DNA of 24,734 bases from Methanobacteriota archaeon (lineage in GTDB: Archaea; Thermoplasmatota; Poseidoniia; Poseidoniales; Poseidoniaceae): the NCBI GenBank assembly GCA_002731395.1, contig PCBQ01000004.1:1-24734 (forward strand). The letters run 5' to 3'. The translations under genes were made by a program, and so were the position numbers. This document shows, in pieces, positions 1 to 9,134 of the stretch (position 1 is the first letter of the stretch; each line of letters begins with the position of its first letter). The notes beneath the pieces are model-generated. The model ran no database searches, was not told where the DNA came from, and saw only the letters and a program-made list of their open reading frames with translations.

Positions 1-1
1 C

Positions 2-2884
2 CTACGGGTTAACGGTGGCATCGTGAACGTCCAAGACAACGACATGGAAACAGGAGACTTCGCCGTACGCATCTTCCAGTTTGACGACAACTACGGAAAC
101 AAGTACGGCTCCATTGGCTACTTCTCGGGCAACACGTGGACCAACGCCACGCAGGTCTACAACGTCACCGAGTCTCGTATCACAGTGCAGTCCGAATACA
201 TCCCCGATGTGGCCTCGGGTTACCCCGTCATGCTCGCATGGGAAGGTGCGGAGTGCCCCTACGTGACGGACGAGTGCCTGCAACTCCCTGTGTCGGCTGA
301 AGTGCCGCCGCGCGGCATGCCCCTCGCCATCGAGCTGGTGTCCAACTCCACGGTCTTCTCGTATGCGGACCTCCAGAATTTCGACACATCGAAGATTTTC
401 GTACAAAATCAAAACTCCGAATGGGGCACACAGGTCCGCCAAGGTGAATTGGTCCGGTATCAGGTCAAGGCTGCGGGTTCGAACGTGGCTGATGCCACCG
501 TGGTCATCCGCGATTCGGTCGGACTGCCGCTGTACGAATTGGAAACGGACGCGTTCGGGTTCACCGACTTCGTGTCCCTGCCCAGCGACTTCCTCATCGA
601 TCGAAATTGGAACCACATCGTCGGCGACACAGCCGTCGACGTTCCCGGGACGACAGAAATCGAGGCCATTGACGAAAACTCCTGCGCCGACGGCTACGAT
701 AACGACGGCGACACAAAGGTCGACACCGCAGACGAAGATTGCGCCAACGGCCGTGAGCAGGCCTTCTACACGGTCGAAGCGTACAAGTTTGGCAAGGGTG
801 AGAAATCCTTCTCGTTCACGCTCACAGGTGGTGTTGACGACATCATCAATCTTGACAATCTGCGGCCGAGCGTCGTTGTTGACCAACTTGATGGCTCCTC
901 TTTTGCCACCACAGTGACCCTCACAGGCGCTGCATGGGACGGAATCGCCGGAAGCGGTAGTCCAGGTGAGTACGCCTTGGATCGAATCGCCTATGAGAAA
1001 CAATTCGGCATCGTGAAGCGCGTTGAGGTACAACCACCTGGCAGCCAATCGTGGTACTCCGCAACCGACACCTCGGGTGCCAACGGGGAAATCACCCGGG
1101 ACAACCATCCGTTCAAGAGTTGGTCCTTCGAATGGGACCTGTCCGGCCACCCAGAAGGTGAGAGTGACGTGACTTTCCGCGTTCGCGCCTACGACGGGTT
1201 GGACACGTCTCCTCAGGAAACCCGGAAGTACAAACTGAACTTGGTGCCACCCACCCTTATCCTCAATGAGCCGCTTGACGGTTCCACCCATAGGAACGGC
1301 AAAGTGCTCTTCACAGGAACAGCCTCAGACCCGTACATCGGCGTTCAAGGATCGGACATCCAGCAGATCTGGTTCAACATCACCGGCCCGAACGATTACT
1401 TCTCTCACCTCTACACCCAAGGCCAGACGGCTTGGGAGTACCAGTGGAACTTCGAAGACCTGCCAAGCGGTGAATACACCTTCGAGGTCTGGGCCGCAGA
1501 TTCTGACTTCTGCATCGATTGGCCCGACGGCTGCACGGTGGAGCGCCGTACCCTCATCATCGAGAACGACAACACGCCGCCCTTCGTGACCGTCGACGCC
1601 TACACGGCTGACGGTGAATTGGTGATCGACGGTGGCATCCTCCGCGCCAGCGAGAATTCGTACCTCCAAGGAGGTGCGTTGGACAACGACGGTCAAGTGA
1701 CCCGTGTTGAAGTCCAAGTGCTCGACCTTGCCTCGAGCATTTTGATGTCCGACGAGGAACTCATCGTCACGCAATTCCTTTCAAACGGAGCATGGCAAGT
1801 GACGTGGGACACGTCGGATTACATCCACGACCAGCAGTACGAGATCATCGTGCGTGCCTACGACGGCGAGGATTACTCCGATGAAGTGCGCCGGCGCATC
1901 CGGATCGATAACCCGGTGGACCGCGAAAACAACGCACCCACCTTCAACGGCCTAGAATGGCCGCAGACTTTGACCATCTTCTGCGACAAGAACTCGAACA
2001 GCATCGACCGCTGTGGCATCGGCGAGAGCATCGACCTTGCGGCTTTCTTCAGTGACGCGGACGTGGATTCGACCTTCCTCATCTACGACGTCTTCGACGA
2101 CCCTGCCACCTTCGAGGACGACGACTACCCTGCGTACATCACCATCAACTCGCGTGGTGTGGCCACTTACAATCCGATGGACGGCATGGCCCAAACCACG
2201 ACCGAAATCAGCGAATGGTCGCTCGAACAAGTGATGTTTGAGGCCCAGGACGAATACGGCTCCGTGGCCTATTCCTTCCGCGTGAACTTCCTCGTCCGTG
2301 CCGTCGAGTTCGACGTGCAGAAGATCAGCAACGAAGAATACCTCGACACCGACGTACCTGCGACCTTCTCAGGAACCGGTCTTCCCGGATCGACGGTTTC
2401 GGTGCGCACTGAAGCCGGTGGAATCCGCTTGAACTCCACTCGCGTGCTCTCAGACGGTACGTGGACCATGGACGTCACGCTGACGCAGCTCAACAGCGAC
2501 CAGGCCACGCAGATTTACTTCGAAATGGACGGTCAAGACAGCAGCTCGCAGTACACCATCACGCCCGCTTCCGCGGCTCAAGGCGGTCTTTCGATGATCT
2601 GGATCATCGTGGGCGCCCTGTTGGCCGTGGTGGTCCTAGCTGGTGTCGTCTTGACGTTCTTCGTGGAATACGAGGAGTTAGAAGACGAGGCCGAGGCCGC
2701 GACGGCACAGGTGGAGGAAGATCCCTACGCGTGGGCCAAGAAGGCGGCGACTCCAGAGGTTCCTGCCCAGCAGGCGGTCCAAGCAGCAGCCACCACAGCG
2801 AGTTCACAGCACCCAGGCTGGCTCTGGGATGCAGCTACGAATCAGTGGGTCCCCGACCCCGATTACGTTCCGTCCACCGAGTGA
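2..2884 (+). CDS. Ig-repeat surface protein with C-terminal membrane anchor, 5' partial
   Basis: The frame is open from base 2 with no stop before the window edge, so the true start lies upstream; the first internal start codon is GTG at 23. Residues below count from that GTG. A cysteine-flanked acidic loop (CADGYDNDGD, about 221-230) resembles calcium-binding loops of surface proteins. Three tandem Ig-like beta-sandwich domains of roughly 100 residues follow (about 280-405, 409-515, 516-635), with recurring W..DLSG or WDTS and VRAYDG signatures. A cadherin-like module (637-760) and one more beta domain (764-845) come next. A single hydrophobic helix (857-880) is followed by an acidic, Ala-rich cytoplasmic tail ending in a Trp motif (HPGWLWDAATNQW). 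The likely role is an extracellular adhesin or receptor facing the medium. The STAND regulator starts 9 bp downstream, suggesting a shared operon. Ligand and exact family are not recognisable. Confidence 0.85.
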   Translation, partial: LRVNGGIVNVQDNDMETGDFAVRIFQFDDNYGNKYGSIGYFSGNTWTNATQVYNVTESRITVQSEYIPDVASGYPVMLAWEGAECPYVTDECLQLPVSAEVPPRGMPLAIELVSNSTVFSYADLQNFDTSKIFVQNQNSEWGTQVRQGELVRYQVKAAGSNVADATVVIRDSVGLPLYELETDAFGFTDFVSLPSDFLIDRNWNHIVGDTAVDVPGTTEIEAIDENSCADGYDNDGDTKVDTADEDCANGREQAFYTVEAYKFGKGEKSFSFTLTGGVDDIINLDNLRPSVVVDQLDGSSFATTVTLTGAAWDGIAGSGSPGEYALDRIAYEKQFGIVKRVEVQPPGSQSWYSATDTSGANGEITRDNHPFKSWSFEWDLSGHPEGESDVTFRVRAYDGLDTSPQETRKYKLNLVPPTLILNEPLDGSTHRNGKVLFTGTASDPYIGVQGSDIQQIWFNITGPNDYFSHLYTQGQTAWEYQWNFEDLPSGEYTFEVWAADSDFCIDWPDGCTVERRTLIIENDNTPPFVTVDAYTADGELVIDGGILRASENSYLQGGALDNDGQVTRVEVQVLDLASSILMSDEELIVTQFLSNGAWQVTWDTSDYIHDQQYEIIVRAYDGEDYSDEVRRRIRIDNPVDRENNAPTFNGLEWPQTLTIFCDKNSNSIDRCGIGESIDLAAFFSDADVDSTFLIYDVFDDPATFEDDDYPAYITINSRGVATYNPMDGMAQTTTEISEWSLEQVMFEAQDEYGSVAYSFRVNFLVRAVEFDVQKISNEEYLDTDVPATFSGTGLPGSTVSVRTEAGGIRLNSTRVLSDGTWTMDVTLTQLNSDQATQIYFEMDGQDSSSQYTITPASAAQGGLSMIWIIVGALLAVVVLAGVVLTFFVEYEELEDEAEAATAQVEEDPYAWAKKAATPEVPAQQAVQAAATTASSQHPGWLWDAATNQWVPDPDYVPSTE

Positions 2885-2893
2885 GGGCGAACC

Positions 2894-5422
2894 TTGAGCG
2901 GCAATCCAAAGCCAGGTGTGCAGGAGCGCATCCTGCTCCACCTTCGGGACTATGTGGATTACAAATCCAGCGTTGAGGTGCCGTTTGCGCTCTCACAGAT
3001 GGGCATCGCCAACGCCGTGGCCATCGCTCGGTCCAACGTCCCCCGTGCCATCGCTTCGCTCAAGGATTCAGGCCTCCTGGTCGAGCGCCAGGCGCACGTC
3101 TCTGGCGTGGCACGGAAGCGCAAAGCGTACTTTCTGACCGACAGCGGCATCACCACCGCTGAGGAAACATGGCAGCGTTTGCGTGAACATCCCATCCATT
3201 GCTTGTTGGAGGACGGTTCCTCCAAGCGCAGTGAACTCGGTTCAGTGCACGAAGTGCTGCCCTTTCCGATGCGACCTGTGGACGTCATCCGTTACATGGA
3301 CGACAACGGCGTGTTGGACGTCCGCGGCCTTTCACCAGATTTGGTGGACCGCGATCTCTCCAAGCACGTGGAGAAGCAATTGATTACGTCGTTGGCAGAC
3401 TTGCCCCGGGTCAGGAAATTCTACGGGCGTGAGCGCGAGTTGGACCACATCGTCAGCTTGCTGGATGCAAGGGCCACAACCCTCCTGGTTCCAGGCATTG
3501 CGGGCATCGGCAAAACCACTGTTGCTGGAAAGTTGGTGGAGCGGTTCACGCACCGCCGGAACATCCTGTATCATCGCTGTCAGGACTGGGAGAGCGCCCG
3601 AGCCTGTTTGGAATCCGTTGCCGAGTGGCTCGCAAACATGGGCGATGCCTCCTTCGCTGACTACCTTGCGGCGACGCCGGTTCCACAACCCTCGGATGCC
3701 GCCCGCCTCATCGCTGACGCCCTTTCTGGCACACCCTCGCTCCTCATTTTGGACGACTACCACAAGGTCTCTGACGCGGTGCTCCACCAGACCATCCAAG
3801 CCGTGGCGCTCAACCTGATTGAAGCAGAAGATTTGGTCGGTCTGGTGCTGTTCTCTCGCTCGTTCAAACCTGTGGTGGCAGCAAAGGACGCCGAGGGGAG
3901 GATTTCCAGTTTCGTGTTGCCGCTGGACGGGCTTGATCCCGACGCCACCCGCCAACTTCTCAGCAGTTTTGAGGACCTTTCTGACGAACAATGGCTCCAC
4001 ATCCACGGGTTGTCGCGGGGCCATCCTCTCGTGTTGGAATTGATCAACCGAGGTGCTTCTGCTGGTGCATACCACGAATCACTTGAGGCCTACGTGTCGG
4101 TCGAGATCTTCTCGAAATTGACCGCGGAGGAAAAGCGCGTTCTTTCCGCTTTGTCCGTGTTCAGAGAATCTGTGTCCCTCGATGCGCTCGGTCAACAGGA
4201 TCTTGATCTCGACGTTTTGGACTCGCTGGTTGACCAAGGTCTTGCCCGGCAGGCGGACAGCAACACCTTCGACGTGCACGATTTGATCCGCGAATTCCTC
4301 CTGCGCAGCCTTGATCAGCAGCAGCGCCAGGACCTCCACCGCCGTTGCATCGCTTGGTATGCTGACCATCATGCCACAGCGGAGCAACTCGTCGAATACA
4401 TCCATCACCTCATCGCCTGCGATGAAATCGAGGATGCGGTCAACCTGCTGACCAACGAAGGTCGTGGATTGGTCAGCAAGGGGCACATGGAGGTGCTGAC
4501 GTTGCTCGAACGTGTTCCTTTCGAGAACCTCGATGCTTCGGACGGTGCAAGGTTGCACCAGCTTTCTGGTGAAGTCTTGGCGCTGCAAGGTCGACTTGAT
4601 GATGCACATGCCGCACTTGCATCTGCGTTGGACGGTGCGCTCAGCGCCAAGGACAAGCGGACGGCATCCGAAGTTCGCTCCACATTGGCGGACGTCGCGC
4701 TCAAACAGGGACGCCCAGATGAAGCACTGCACCTTCACAGGGAGGCCTTAGAGGGCTTCATCGCCATGGAAGACGAGCAAGGTGCCGCAAGGACCTACAA
4801 CAACATGGGTTACCTCTTGCGTCGAAAGAACGACCAGAAAGCCGCCTTGGAAGCCTATGCACAGGTGGAAACCATCCTTACGACCACGTCAACTCCCGAT
4901 GAATTGGTCGGTTCACGCATCAGTTTGGCCCGCGCTTTCCTTGATCTTGGTGAAGTGGACCGTGCCCGCGATCACGCCATCTTGGCGTTTGAGCGTACAG
5001 ATGGGGAACAAGAGCGCATGCTGCACGCTCGTGCTCAAGCGGTCCTTGGCCGCTATTATGCCAAGATGAAGGACACAGAATTGGCCTTGCACCACTACTC
5101 CAGTGCCGTTGAAGCGCTCGCCCAAGGCGGCGACGTCTTGGCGACCGTGGAAATCAGCATCCTGCTTGGAGAAGTCCACGAAGACGGTGGGCGCGTCGAG
5201 GAGGCCACAGAACAGTACCGTCAAGCGCTCGTTATCGCTGAAGCCAACGACCTTCGCATGCAAATTGGAGAGTTGTTGTCCAAACTGGGAGGCGTGACGC
5301 CCGACAAGCAACGACGGATGGAGTACCTTCAGCGTGCGTTGACCGTGTTCCGTGAGTTGGGTGCGAAATCGCGAATGCGGGACGTCCAAGCACAAGTGCA
5401 CGCTGCTGTCATGAACCGCTGA
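2894..5422 (+). CDS. Winged-helix / STAND ATPase / TPR transcriptional regulator
   Basis: An 842-residue cytosolic protein in three parts. Residues 1-90 form a winged helix of MarR-like character (VPRAIASLKDSGLLVER recognition region, then a basic wing, ARKRKAYFLT). Residues about 175-400 are a STAND/NB-ARC type P-loop ATPase: FYGRERELDHI entry motif, Walker A GIAGIGKT (201-208), Walker B LLILDD (283-288), and the STAND GxP-type motif RGHPLVLEL (375-383). A winged-helix linker with VHDLIREFLLRSL follows, then TPR-like helical repeats from about 530 to the end. The architecture is that of MalT-like regulators, in which TPR-bound ligand controls nucleotide-driven oligomerisation and DNA binding. 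I chose the TTG start at 2894 because it follows GTGAGG at 2881-2886, a Shine-Dalgarno-like run overlapping the upstream stop, and because the wHTH begins immediately. The 9-bp gap to the surface-protein gene suggests co-expression. Targets are unknown. Confidence 0.88.
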   Translation: MSGNPKPGVQERILLHLRDYVDYKSSVEVPFALSQMGIANAVAIARSNVPRAIASLKDSGLLVERQAHVSGVARKRKAYFLTDSGITTAEETWQRLREHPIHCLLEDGSSKRSELGSVHEVLPFPMRPVDVIRYMDDNGVLDVRGLSPDLVDRDLSKHVEKQLITSLADLPRVRKFYGRERELDHIVSLLDARATTLLVPGIAGIGKTTVAGKLVERFTHRRNILYHRCQDWESARACLESVAEWLANMGDASFADYLAATPVPQPSDAARLIADALSGTPSLLILDDYHKVSDAVLHQTIQAVALNLIEAEDLVGLVLFSRSFKPVVAAKDAEGRISSFVLPLDGLDPDATRQLLSSFEDLSDEQWLHIHGLSRGHPLVLELINRGASAGAYHESLEAYVSVEIFSKLTAEEKRVLSALSVFRESVSLDALGQQDLDLDVLDSLVDQGLARQADSNTFDVHDLIREFLLRSLDQQQRQDLHRRCIAWYADHHATAEQLVEYIHHLIACDEIEDAVNLLTNEGRGLVSKGHMEVLTLLERVPFENLDASDGARLHQLSGEVLALQGRLDDAHAALASALDGALSAKDKRTASEVRSTLADVALKQGRPDEALHLHREALEGFIAMEDEQGAARTYNNMGYLLRRKNDQKAALEAYAQVETILTTTSTPDELVGSRISLARAFLDLGEVDRARDHAILAFERTDGEQERMLHARAQAVLGRYYAKMKDTELALHHYSSAVEALAQGGDVLATVEISILLGEVHEDGGRVEEATEQYRQALVIAEANDLRMQIGELLSKLGGVTPDKQRRMEYLQRALTVFRELGAKSRMRDVQAQVHAAVMNR

Positions 5423-5891
5423 GCGTGTCCAAAGGCGGAATAAGCGCGATTCGCGTGACTCCTTGTTCGTAGATGACCCAAATGGTATCGATGCCCGCAA
5501 GCACCACTTCACCCTCGTGGGTGGCGGGTCCGAGGCCTGAGAGGTCCACGGCCGAATCGAGTTCGCCGCCAGTGTGGTCCAAACGTAGTTCATCTTGGTC
5601 CAACACGAGGGTCATCGTGGTTTCGTCCGCTTCGGACGGTCGCCAGTCAACGCGCTCGACGTACCGCAAGTCAGCATCCAAGCGAGCCGCGTCATCGGCG
5701 CGTTCCACCGCTTCCGCAACATCGTCAAGGTTGGCTTGAATCGCCGTAGCGTTCCAGCGTTCCCTCGTGGCGGTTTCGATGCTGTACGCCCAAACACCAA
5801 ACACGGACAGGAGCACCACACCGAGCAGGAAAGTGAAGACGTACCCCAACTCGGTGGCTGCCCCCCCGTCGTCGTGGTTGCTTGGCTTCAT
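5409..5891 (-). CDS. Small type IV pilin-like membrane protein (160 aa)
   Basis: A 160-residue protein with a short charged N-terminus (MKPSNHDDGGA), then one hydrophobic helix at about 15-38 beginning ATELGYVFTF. This matches the class III signal peptide layout of archaeal pilin-like proteins, where PibD/FlaK would cut after GGA or nearby. An acidic, heptad-like stretch (NLDDVAEAVERADDAARLD) follows the helix, then a small beta-rich exterior domain. From memory, the N-terminus resembles haloarchaeal small pilin-like proteins starting STTLGYVL (DUF7266 type); this was not searched. The ATG at 5891 is chosen over a longer open frame reaching 6056 because it has a GAGGTG Shine-Dalgarno and forms an ATGA overlap with the stop of the upstream 724-residue gene. 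Its 3' end overlaps the convergent STAND regulator gene by 14 bp. The likely role is a minor pilin-like subunit. Confidence 0.8.
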   Translation of the reverse strand: MKPSNHDDGGAATELGYVFTFLLGVVLLSVFGVWAYSIETATRERWNATAIQANLDDVAEAVERADDAARLDADLRYVERVDWRPSEADETTMTLVLDQDELRLDHTGGELDSAVDLSGLGPATHEGEVVLAGIDTIWVIYEQGVTRIALIPPLDTLSGS

Positions 5892-8062
5892 ACACCCACC
5901 TCGCGCATGCTGACGTCCAAGTGAGCGATTTGAAGCGAGAACTGAATCGGCTCCCCTCCGGTGTGCCATACCGATTCTGTTGTTCCCATAGCAGGATCTG
6001 GAACCCAACCGACGTAATCGGTCAACAAGTCCAACCGTCCTGGATACACCGTCCAATCTGCGCTACCTTCGAGGGCATACGATCCGACGTCGGCCACCGC
6101 CCCACCGTATGGACCCGTCCATCCGCGACGCACTTCATGGGCTTGTGATGAGGCCATGACGTCTCGAGATTGCAGGGTCATGGTCAGGTCCACGGCGCCA
6201 GCACCTTGCGGGCTGTTGACGCTGGGATGCATGGCTGGAATCGTTGCCGCGAACCTCGGACCTGGCCCGCCACGGTCGGTTGGCGCTCGGAGAACCAGCG
6301 GATCGAATTCAGGATGGTTGGTCATGACCGCCCCACCTGCATACGCCACTTCCATGCCAAGGATGGAGGATTGGAAGGCGTATTGCAAGCGTGAAAGATG
6401 GACAGCATAGACGCTGCCTATGGGATGCAGGTCGTCGCTTCCAACCACGCCATAGACACGCATCTCAAGTCCAGACGGGTGTTGGCCGCTGCGCCATGCA
6501 GCGGCTTGGTCTTGTGGTTCGAAACCGACGGTCGGACGCCACGGCAGGTCGAGTCGAACCCAACCGCTTGCTTCAATCCCCACAGCAAGGCAGCGGCCTT
6601 CACCGTCATGCATGCCGATGGCAGCACCGTGGTGCCCCACGACTTCCGTGACGCGGATTCCGTCGCCCGTGGCGTTCACCCTGCTTTCAGACACGGACGG
6701 AAGGACGTGCGTGGTGTTGGTTTCGACGTCGAGTGTGATGTTGGTGTCATCGACGAAAACCGTGCTTCGCACGCCTGAAAGCATGATCTCGTGGTGGGTG
6801 GATGCATCATCGCGCACGTCGAAGAAAAGCCCGGATGGCCCACCGGTGTCGCTCGCAGGAAGCACCCGGACGCCGTCCGCTGTTCCGTTGCCAGCCACCC
6901 ACGCGGCACCGATGCGAGCGTTGGCCGTCAGCCAAGCCGGGCCTTGGGCTCCACTCGGTGGCCAAGCAACCTCAACATGCCCCCCCGGTGCGATGGTGCG
7001 GCCATCTCCACGCCACGTGACGGTGGTTGAGCTCTGTCCTGGGTTGGTCAGGAGTAGGCGCCCCTCTGCGTCGGGTGGAAGGAAACTCGTGCCCATCATG
7101 GGTCCACGGTATGCGTTCAGAACGACCCGCCCGTGTCCTTCATCGTGGTTCAAATGGACCACCATGTTCGAAGGTGCGCTGCTGGTCACGTGCAGGAGTG
7201 AGGCCGAGGTGATGTTCACCTCGAAGTTCGCGCCGTGGGCGATCTGTGCCTGAGCGGTCTCGTTCATGATCACGCGCCCCTGCTGTCCAGCGACGGTCCA
7301 ATCGATCATCGCGCGGTCTGAGGCGGCCAAGTGCACTTGGTGTACGCCGCCAGGCAGGGGCACAGTCCAGGCCCGTCCTGTTCCGTCAATCGGGTCGTCG
7401 TCGCTGGGTGGTACGAGCACAGCACCTCCTTCGCCACGAAGGTAGACCACGGTCAATGCCGCCTCCGCGGTGATGCCTGCAGGAGCTGGGTCGAGCCTGA
7501 CCACGTCGCCCGCACGCAACGCAAGGTCATCGCCCCCATTGATCGGTTTGATCTTCACAGGTCCCAAGGTTTCTGCCACGCCTGGCGTGACGCTGAGCAC
7601 CACGGCTTCCGCCCATGCTGGCGTGGTGTAGTGGAAGGGCCGGTCTGCCCCCAGCCGGAGGTCGTCGAGGCAGACCGTCGTGGTTTCCGATTCAGGATGG
7701 CGGACGTCGAATTCAGCATCGAAGTTGAGCAAACCCCGTGAGCGGAGGGTGTGAGATTCAGCCCAGGTGGCAGCATACCACATCCCACTTGCTGTTTCGT
7801 CCCAACGCAATTCACCGTCAATCGGTCGAATTTCGACGTGTGCAGCATCGCCGGGCATGCCTGATTCAGCAAGAGAGTCCGCCCGCTGGGCCAAGAGGCC
7901 CATCTGTGCGGCCATGTCGTTGCGCTCAATGGAGCCTTGCATTTCCATGATGACCGGCATCATGGAAGCCATCATCATCCCGATGATGGTGACCACGCCC
8001 CCGAAGAGCAGCACGGTGGCGACCGTGGACGACACAGCCTCGTCCTCGCGCTGCAGGTTCAT
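5888..8062 (-). CDS. Very large type IV pilin-like membrane protein (724 aa)
   Basis: A 724-residue protein with a class III type signal: MNLQREDEA, then VSSTVATVLLFGGVV, hydrophobic helix about 12-37. A Met-rich, coiled-coil-prone segment follows (NDMAAQMGLLAQRADSLAESG), as after the helix of pilin-like proteins. The remaining roughly 650 residues are a Gly/Thr/Val-rich beta exterior region with several NxT/NxS glycosylation sequons and few cysteines. The C-terminus (EPIQFSLQIAHLDV) resembles that of the upstream 350-residue protein (APLQFELDVSRIEV), suggesting paralogy. The ATG at 8062 is preferred to a longer frame up to 8224: it follows GAGGTGAG and forms an ATGA overlap with the upstream stop (8059), and the upstream extension is Arg-rich, as expected of shadow translation. 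Most pilins have 100-200 residues, so the size is unusual. No enzymatic motif was recognised. Confidence 0.85.
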   Translation of the reverse strand: MNLQREDEAVSSTVATVLLFGGVVTIIGMMMASMMPVIMEMQGSIERNDMAAQMGLLAQRADSLAESGMPGDAAHVEIRPIDGELRWDETASGMWYAATWAESHTLRSRGLLNFDAEFDVRHPESETTTVCLDDLRLGADRPFHYTTPAWAEAVVLSVTPGVAETLGPVKIKPINGGDDLALRAGDVVRLDPAPAGITAEAALTVVYLRGEGGAVLVPPSDDDPIDGTGRAWTVPLPGGVHQVHLAASDRAMIDWTVAGQQGRVIMNETAQAQIAHGANFEVNITSASLLHVTSSAPSNMVVHLNHDEGHGRVVLNAYRGPMMGTSFLPPDAEGRLLLTNPGQSSTTVTWRGDGRTIAPGGHVEVAWPPSGAQGPAWLTANARIGAAWVAGNGTADGVRVLPASDTGGPSGLFFDVRDDASTHHEIMLSGVRSTVFVDDTNITLDVETNTTHVLPSVSESRVNATGDGIRVTEVVGHHGAAIGMHDGEGRCLAVGIEASGWVRLDLPWRPTVGFEPQDQAAAWRSGQHPSGLEMRVYGVVGSDDLHPIGSVYAVHLSRLQYAFQSSILGMEVAYAGGAVMTNHPEFDPLVLRAPTDRGGPGPRFAATIPAMHPSVNSPQGAGAVDLTMTLQSRDVMASSQAHEVRRGWTGPYGGAVADVGSYALEGSADWTVYPGRLDLLTDYVGWVPDPAMGTTESVWHTGGEPIQFSLQIAHLDVSMREVGV

Positions 8063-9111
8063 CGCCTCACCTCGATTCGCGACACGTCCAGTTCGAATTG
8101 CAGGGGTGCGCCTGCCGTGTCTACGGTAAATCCGTCCATGCCTGAAGCGCGTTGCCAGGGGCTGATTCCCACGTGCTGATCGAGGGTTCCTGCGGCGCGG
8201 TTTAGCGTGTAATCGGTCAGCCACGCATCGTGAATCTGCGGTGTGACAATCTGGTCCACCACGTTGCGCATGGTGAACCTCAGGTTCCAGACCTCACCAG
8301 AAAAGACCGTCATCCCACCGAGGGACACGAAATCCAATGGAACCCGGCCGCTGCCGATGTTCCCACTGGTGGTGACGTCACGCAGGGCCATGGTCAGCCG
8401 CACTTCGCCATTGACCAGCGTGTCCAAATGGACCAGAGGCGTCTGTTGCAAATCCCACGTGTCGTCCCCAAATCGCTCTGCTCTGCCGTGGTTGACCATC
8501 GCGATTCGGTGATCGCCCTGACCAAGTTCAGTGCTGACCTCGAGTCCAGAGAGCACCCAAGTGACAGATCGGTGTATGGGCTGCTGGTCTGCGTCATAGA
8601 CCGTGATGATCGACCAGTGCTCTGAACCCACGCTGTGTTCAATGGGCTCCGTTGCATTGGCCAGCCCAACGTCATACGTTTCGGTGCCAAGTGAGGTGGT
8701 GATTGAGGCTGAGCGCGCGGTCCTGTTTTGTGTTGAGACGGTAAACGATGACTCATCGACACGTTCGACGACGGTCTCATCCGTCGACGTCAAATCAGCT
8801 TCAATCATCCACGTCTCGATGAAATCCAACGGTTGGATTTCGGTCGATTGGATCGCGAAGGTGGTCCGGACGCCAACGTCCACGGGCGAGGCACCGGCCA
8901 CCGCCAAGCGGTCGTCTAAGCGGTCCGCGATTCCGTTCGCACTCTTCCAGTTGACGTTGTCCTCGAAATCAGTAAGGTACGGTTGCAAAAAGGCGATCAC
9001 GCCCGCCATGATGGTCATCACCATCGCGAGAAGCATAATCACCCCGAGGACCTCGCTCACGGCTTGCTCGTCTCGGAAAGGACGGTCCGCGCGTTGCCTG
9101 CGGCCGTCCAT
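8059..9111 (-). CDS. Type IV pilin-like membrane protein (350 aa)
   Basis: A 350-residue protein with a basic N-terminus (MDGRRQRADRPFRDEQA), then VSEVLGVIMLLAMVM and a hydrophobic helix at about 20-43. This is the archaeal type IV pilin N-terminal pattern (Pilin_N family, AVSPVIGV type), with likely PibD cleavage after residue 17. The exterior part is beta-rich, with NRT and NAT sequons, and ends in a strand-like APLQFELDVSRIEV resembling the end of the 724-residue neighbour. The start is the ATG at 9111, with GGTG about 10 nt upstream. It lies 23 bp after the metallo-beta-lactamase-fold gene, and its TGA overlaps the next ATG as ATGA, so translational coupling is likely. It may be the core or scaffold subunit of a pilin-like complex. 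No assembly ATPase is seen in this window. Confidence 0.87.
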   Translation of the reverse strand: MDGRRQRADRPFRDEQAVSEVLGVIMLLAMVMTIMAGVIAFLQPYLTDFEDNVNWKSANGIADRLDDRLAVAGASPVDVGVRTTFAIQSTEIQPLDFIETWMIEADLTSTDETVVERVDESSFTVSTQNRTARSASITTSLGTETYDVGLANATEPIEHSVGSEHWSIITVYDADQQPIHRSVTWVLSGLEVSTELGQGDHRIAMVNHGRAERFGDDTWDLQQTPLVHLDTLVNGEVRLTMALRDVTTSGNIGSGRVPLDFVSLGGMTVFSGEVWNLRFTMRNVVDQIVTPQIHDAWLTDYTLNRAAGTLDQHVGISPWQRASGMDGFTVDTAGAPLQFELDVSRIEVRR

Positions 9112-9134
9112 GCAAGGAGCACCGCTGCATCCGT

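Noticed and set aside
2..1291. 429-codon open frame on the minus strand
   Set aside because: Shadow of the plus-strand Ig-repeat gene; its translation has no domain or membrane logic, while the plus frame shows clear Ig-like repeats.
8063..8224. N-terminal extension of the 724-residue pilin-like protein
   Set aside because: The extension is Arg-rich with no signal, and overlaps the end of the upstream gene; the ATGA-coupled ATG at 8062 has a good Shine-Dalgarno.
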